DNA from: M3007 sp033764075
GTDB lineage: Bacteria; Bacteroidota; Bacteroidia; Chitinophagales; Saprospiraceae
DNA: 64,000 nt
Assembly: GCA_033764075.1 (NCBI GenBank)
Contig: JANRJH010000044.1
Location: forward strand, 29,577-93,576
Reading direction: 5' to 3'
This document shows positions 63,747-64,000 of the stretch, in pieces. The notes beneath the pieces are model-generated. The model did not search any database. It saw only the letters and a program-made list of their open reading frames with translations, and was not told the origin of the DNA. Position numbers and translations under genes: made by a program. Position 1 is the stretch's first letter, and every line of letters begins with the position of its first letter.

Positions 63747-63836
63747 ATGGCGCATTTTCAGGCACACACCTCCGAGTTCCCCGACACCCTGTATCTTCGG
63801 GACGGATGGTACAAGACCACCATCACGTACCGGTAA
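63747..63836 (+). pseudogene. Possible 3' remnant of a gene beside the right repeat
   Basis: A 29-codon frame ending LYLRDGWYKTTITYR has the GC-rich third positions of the surrounding chromosome, unlike the repeat next to it, and ends in TAA. It may be the tail of a gene cut off when the island or its flanking repeat arrived. No family can be named. Confidence 0.25.
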
Positions 63837-63864
63837 CCAGGTGCATTTCGTCCGACGCCGGTAA

Positions 63865-63884
63865 CAATCTCCCCGTTTAGTCGT
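63865..63884. repeat. Short repeat at the right outer edge of the metal island
   Basis: CAATCTCCCCGTTTAGTCGT pairs with the left-edge copy at 46903-46922 (about 18 of 20 bases with one shift). It is outside the 220-bp repeat here, as on the left. Confidence 0.4.
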
Positions 63885-63930
63885 TTCTTTGCACCTCGTG
63901 TTCAAAGAACTTAAACCATCCCGTCGACCG

Positions 63931-64000
63931 ATGCCGTCGAGAAAGAGCCTGTACGTTTCCCTCCTGATCCTGTTGGTGCTGGCGATTGACCAGTACGCGA
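63931..64000 (+). CDS. lspA: Probable lipoprotein signal peptidase, N-terminal fragment
   Basis: The window ends 23 codons into this frame. The visible MPSRKSLYVSLLILLVLAID followed by QYA is a basic head and a TM helix ending in IDQ, which is how the first helix of signal peptidase II ends (the family pattern is D-Q-x-x-K). Too short for certainty; another membrane protein is possible. Confidence 0.45.
   Translation, partial: MPSRKSLYVSLLILLVLAIDQYA

Overview
The window reads as a chromosomal segment of a moderately GC-rich member of the Bacteroidota, most likely from the Saprospiria (Haliscomenobacter/Lewinella-like). The phylum call rests on type IX secretion (T9SS) C-terminal sorting domains, promoters of the TTG-N19/20-TAnnTTTG type, and ECF sigma factors followed by membrane or outer-membrane proteins. 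The class is an inference from the general look of the proteins. No rRNA, tRNA, CRISPR array or intact transposase was recognised.

Region 1 (1-13.3 kb, + strand) is the rplK-rplA-rplJ-rplL-rpoB-rpoC locus. rpoB and rpoC are not adjacent: three same-strand genes (a SAM methyltransferase, a DxD glycosyltransferase-like protein and an FkbM-type methyltransferase) sit between them with almost no spacing. Hairpins lie between rplK and rplA, between rplL and rpoB, and after rpoC.

Region 2 (13.3-16.8 kb) is a probable nitrosative-stress module: a di-iron Fe-S repair protein (RIC/ScdA), a CopD-like membrane protein, a divergent Rrf2 regulator with three cysteines, and a vanadium-haloperoxidase/PAP2-type lipoprotein. 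A 16-bp motif occurs three times at the regulatory ends of these genes.

Region 3 (17-26.9 kb) holds ordinary housekeeping genes: a RibD/DHFR-like reductase, a CoA-pyrophosphatase NUDIX enzyme, an MFS exporter, an LpxH-like phosphoesterase, an ECF sigma factor, an inositol monophosphatase, a flippase, a succinate-semialdehyde dehydrogenase and a Uma2 protein.

Region 4 (27.1-42.2 kb, all on the - strand) is an accessory module of mostly unrecognised genes. It contains a 783-aa protein, a HExxH putative metalloprotease, a 73-aa and a 400-aa orphan, an AT-rich ~1080-aa protein with an M15-like front and an OmpA-like tail, a D,D-carboxypeptidase-like protein, a small membrane protein, an FRG-domain protein, a one-TM peptide and a secreted delta-60/LRR protein. 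An AraC-type regulator lies upstream. The stretch is bracketed by two identical 33-bp sequences in the same orientation. It is the best candidate here for an undescribed multi-gene system.

Region 5 (42.3-46.9 kb) carries a large T9SS-exported protein and a helical 473-aa protein of unknown role.

Region 6 (47-63.7 kb, + strand) is a copper/silver resistance island between two ~220-bp direct repeats. It carries a Cys-rich secreted protein, an HMA metallochaperone, an ECF sigma factor with its membrane partner, a T9SS-tagged MbnP-like protein, two MbnH/MauG-like diheme proteins, a multicopper-oxidase remnant, a CPH-type P1B ATPase, and a CusA/TolC/CusB efflux pump with two CusB-like adaptors. 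The window ends at the probable start of lspA.
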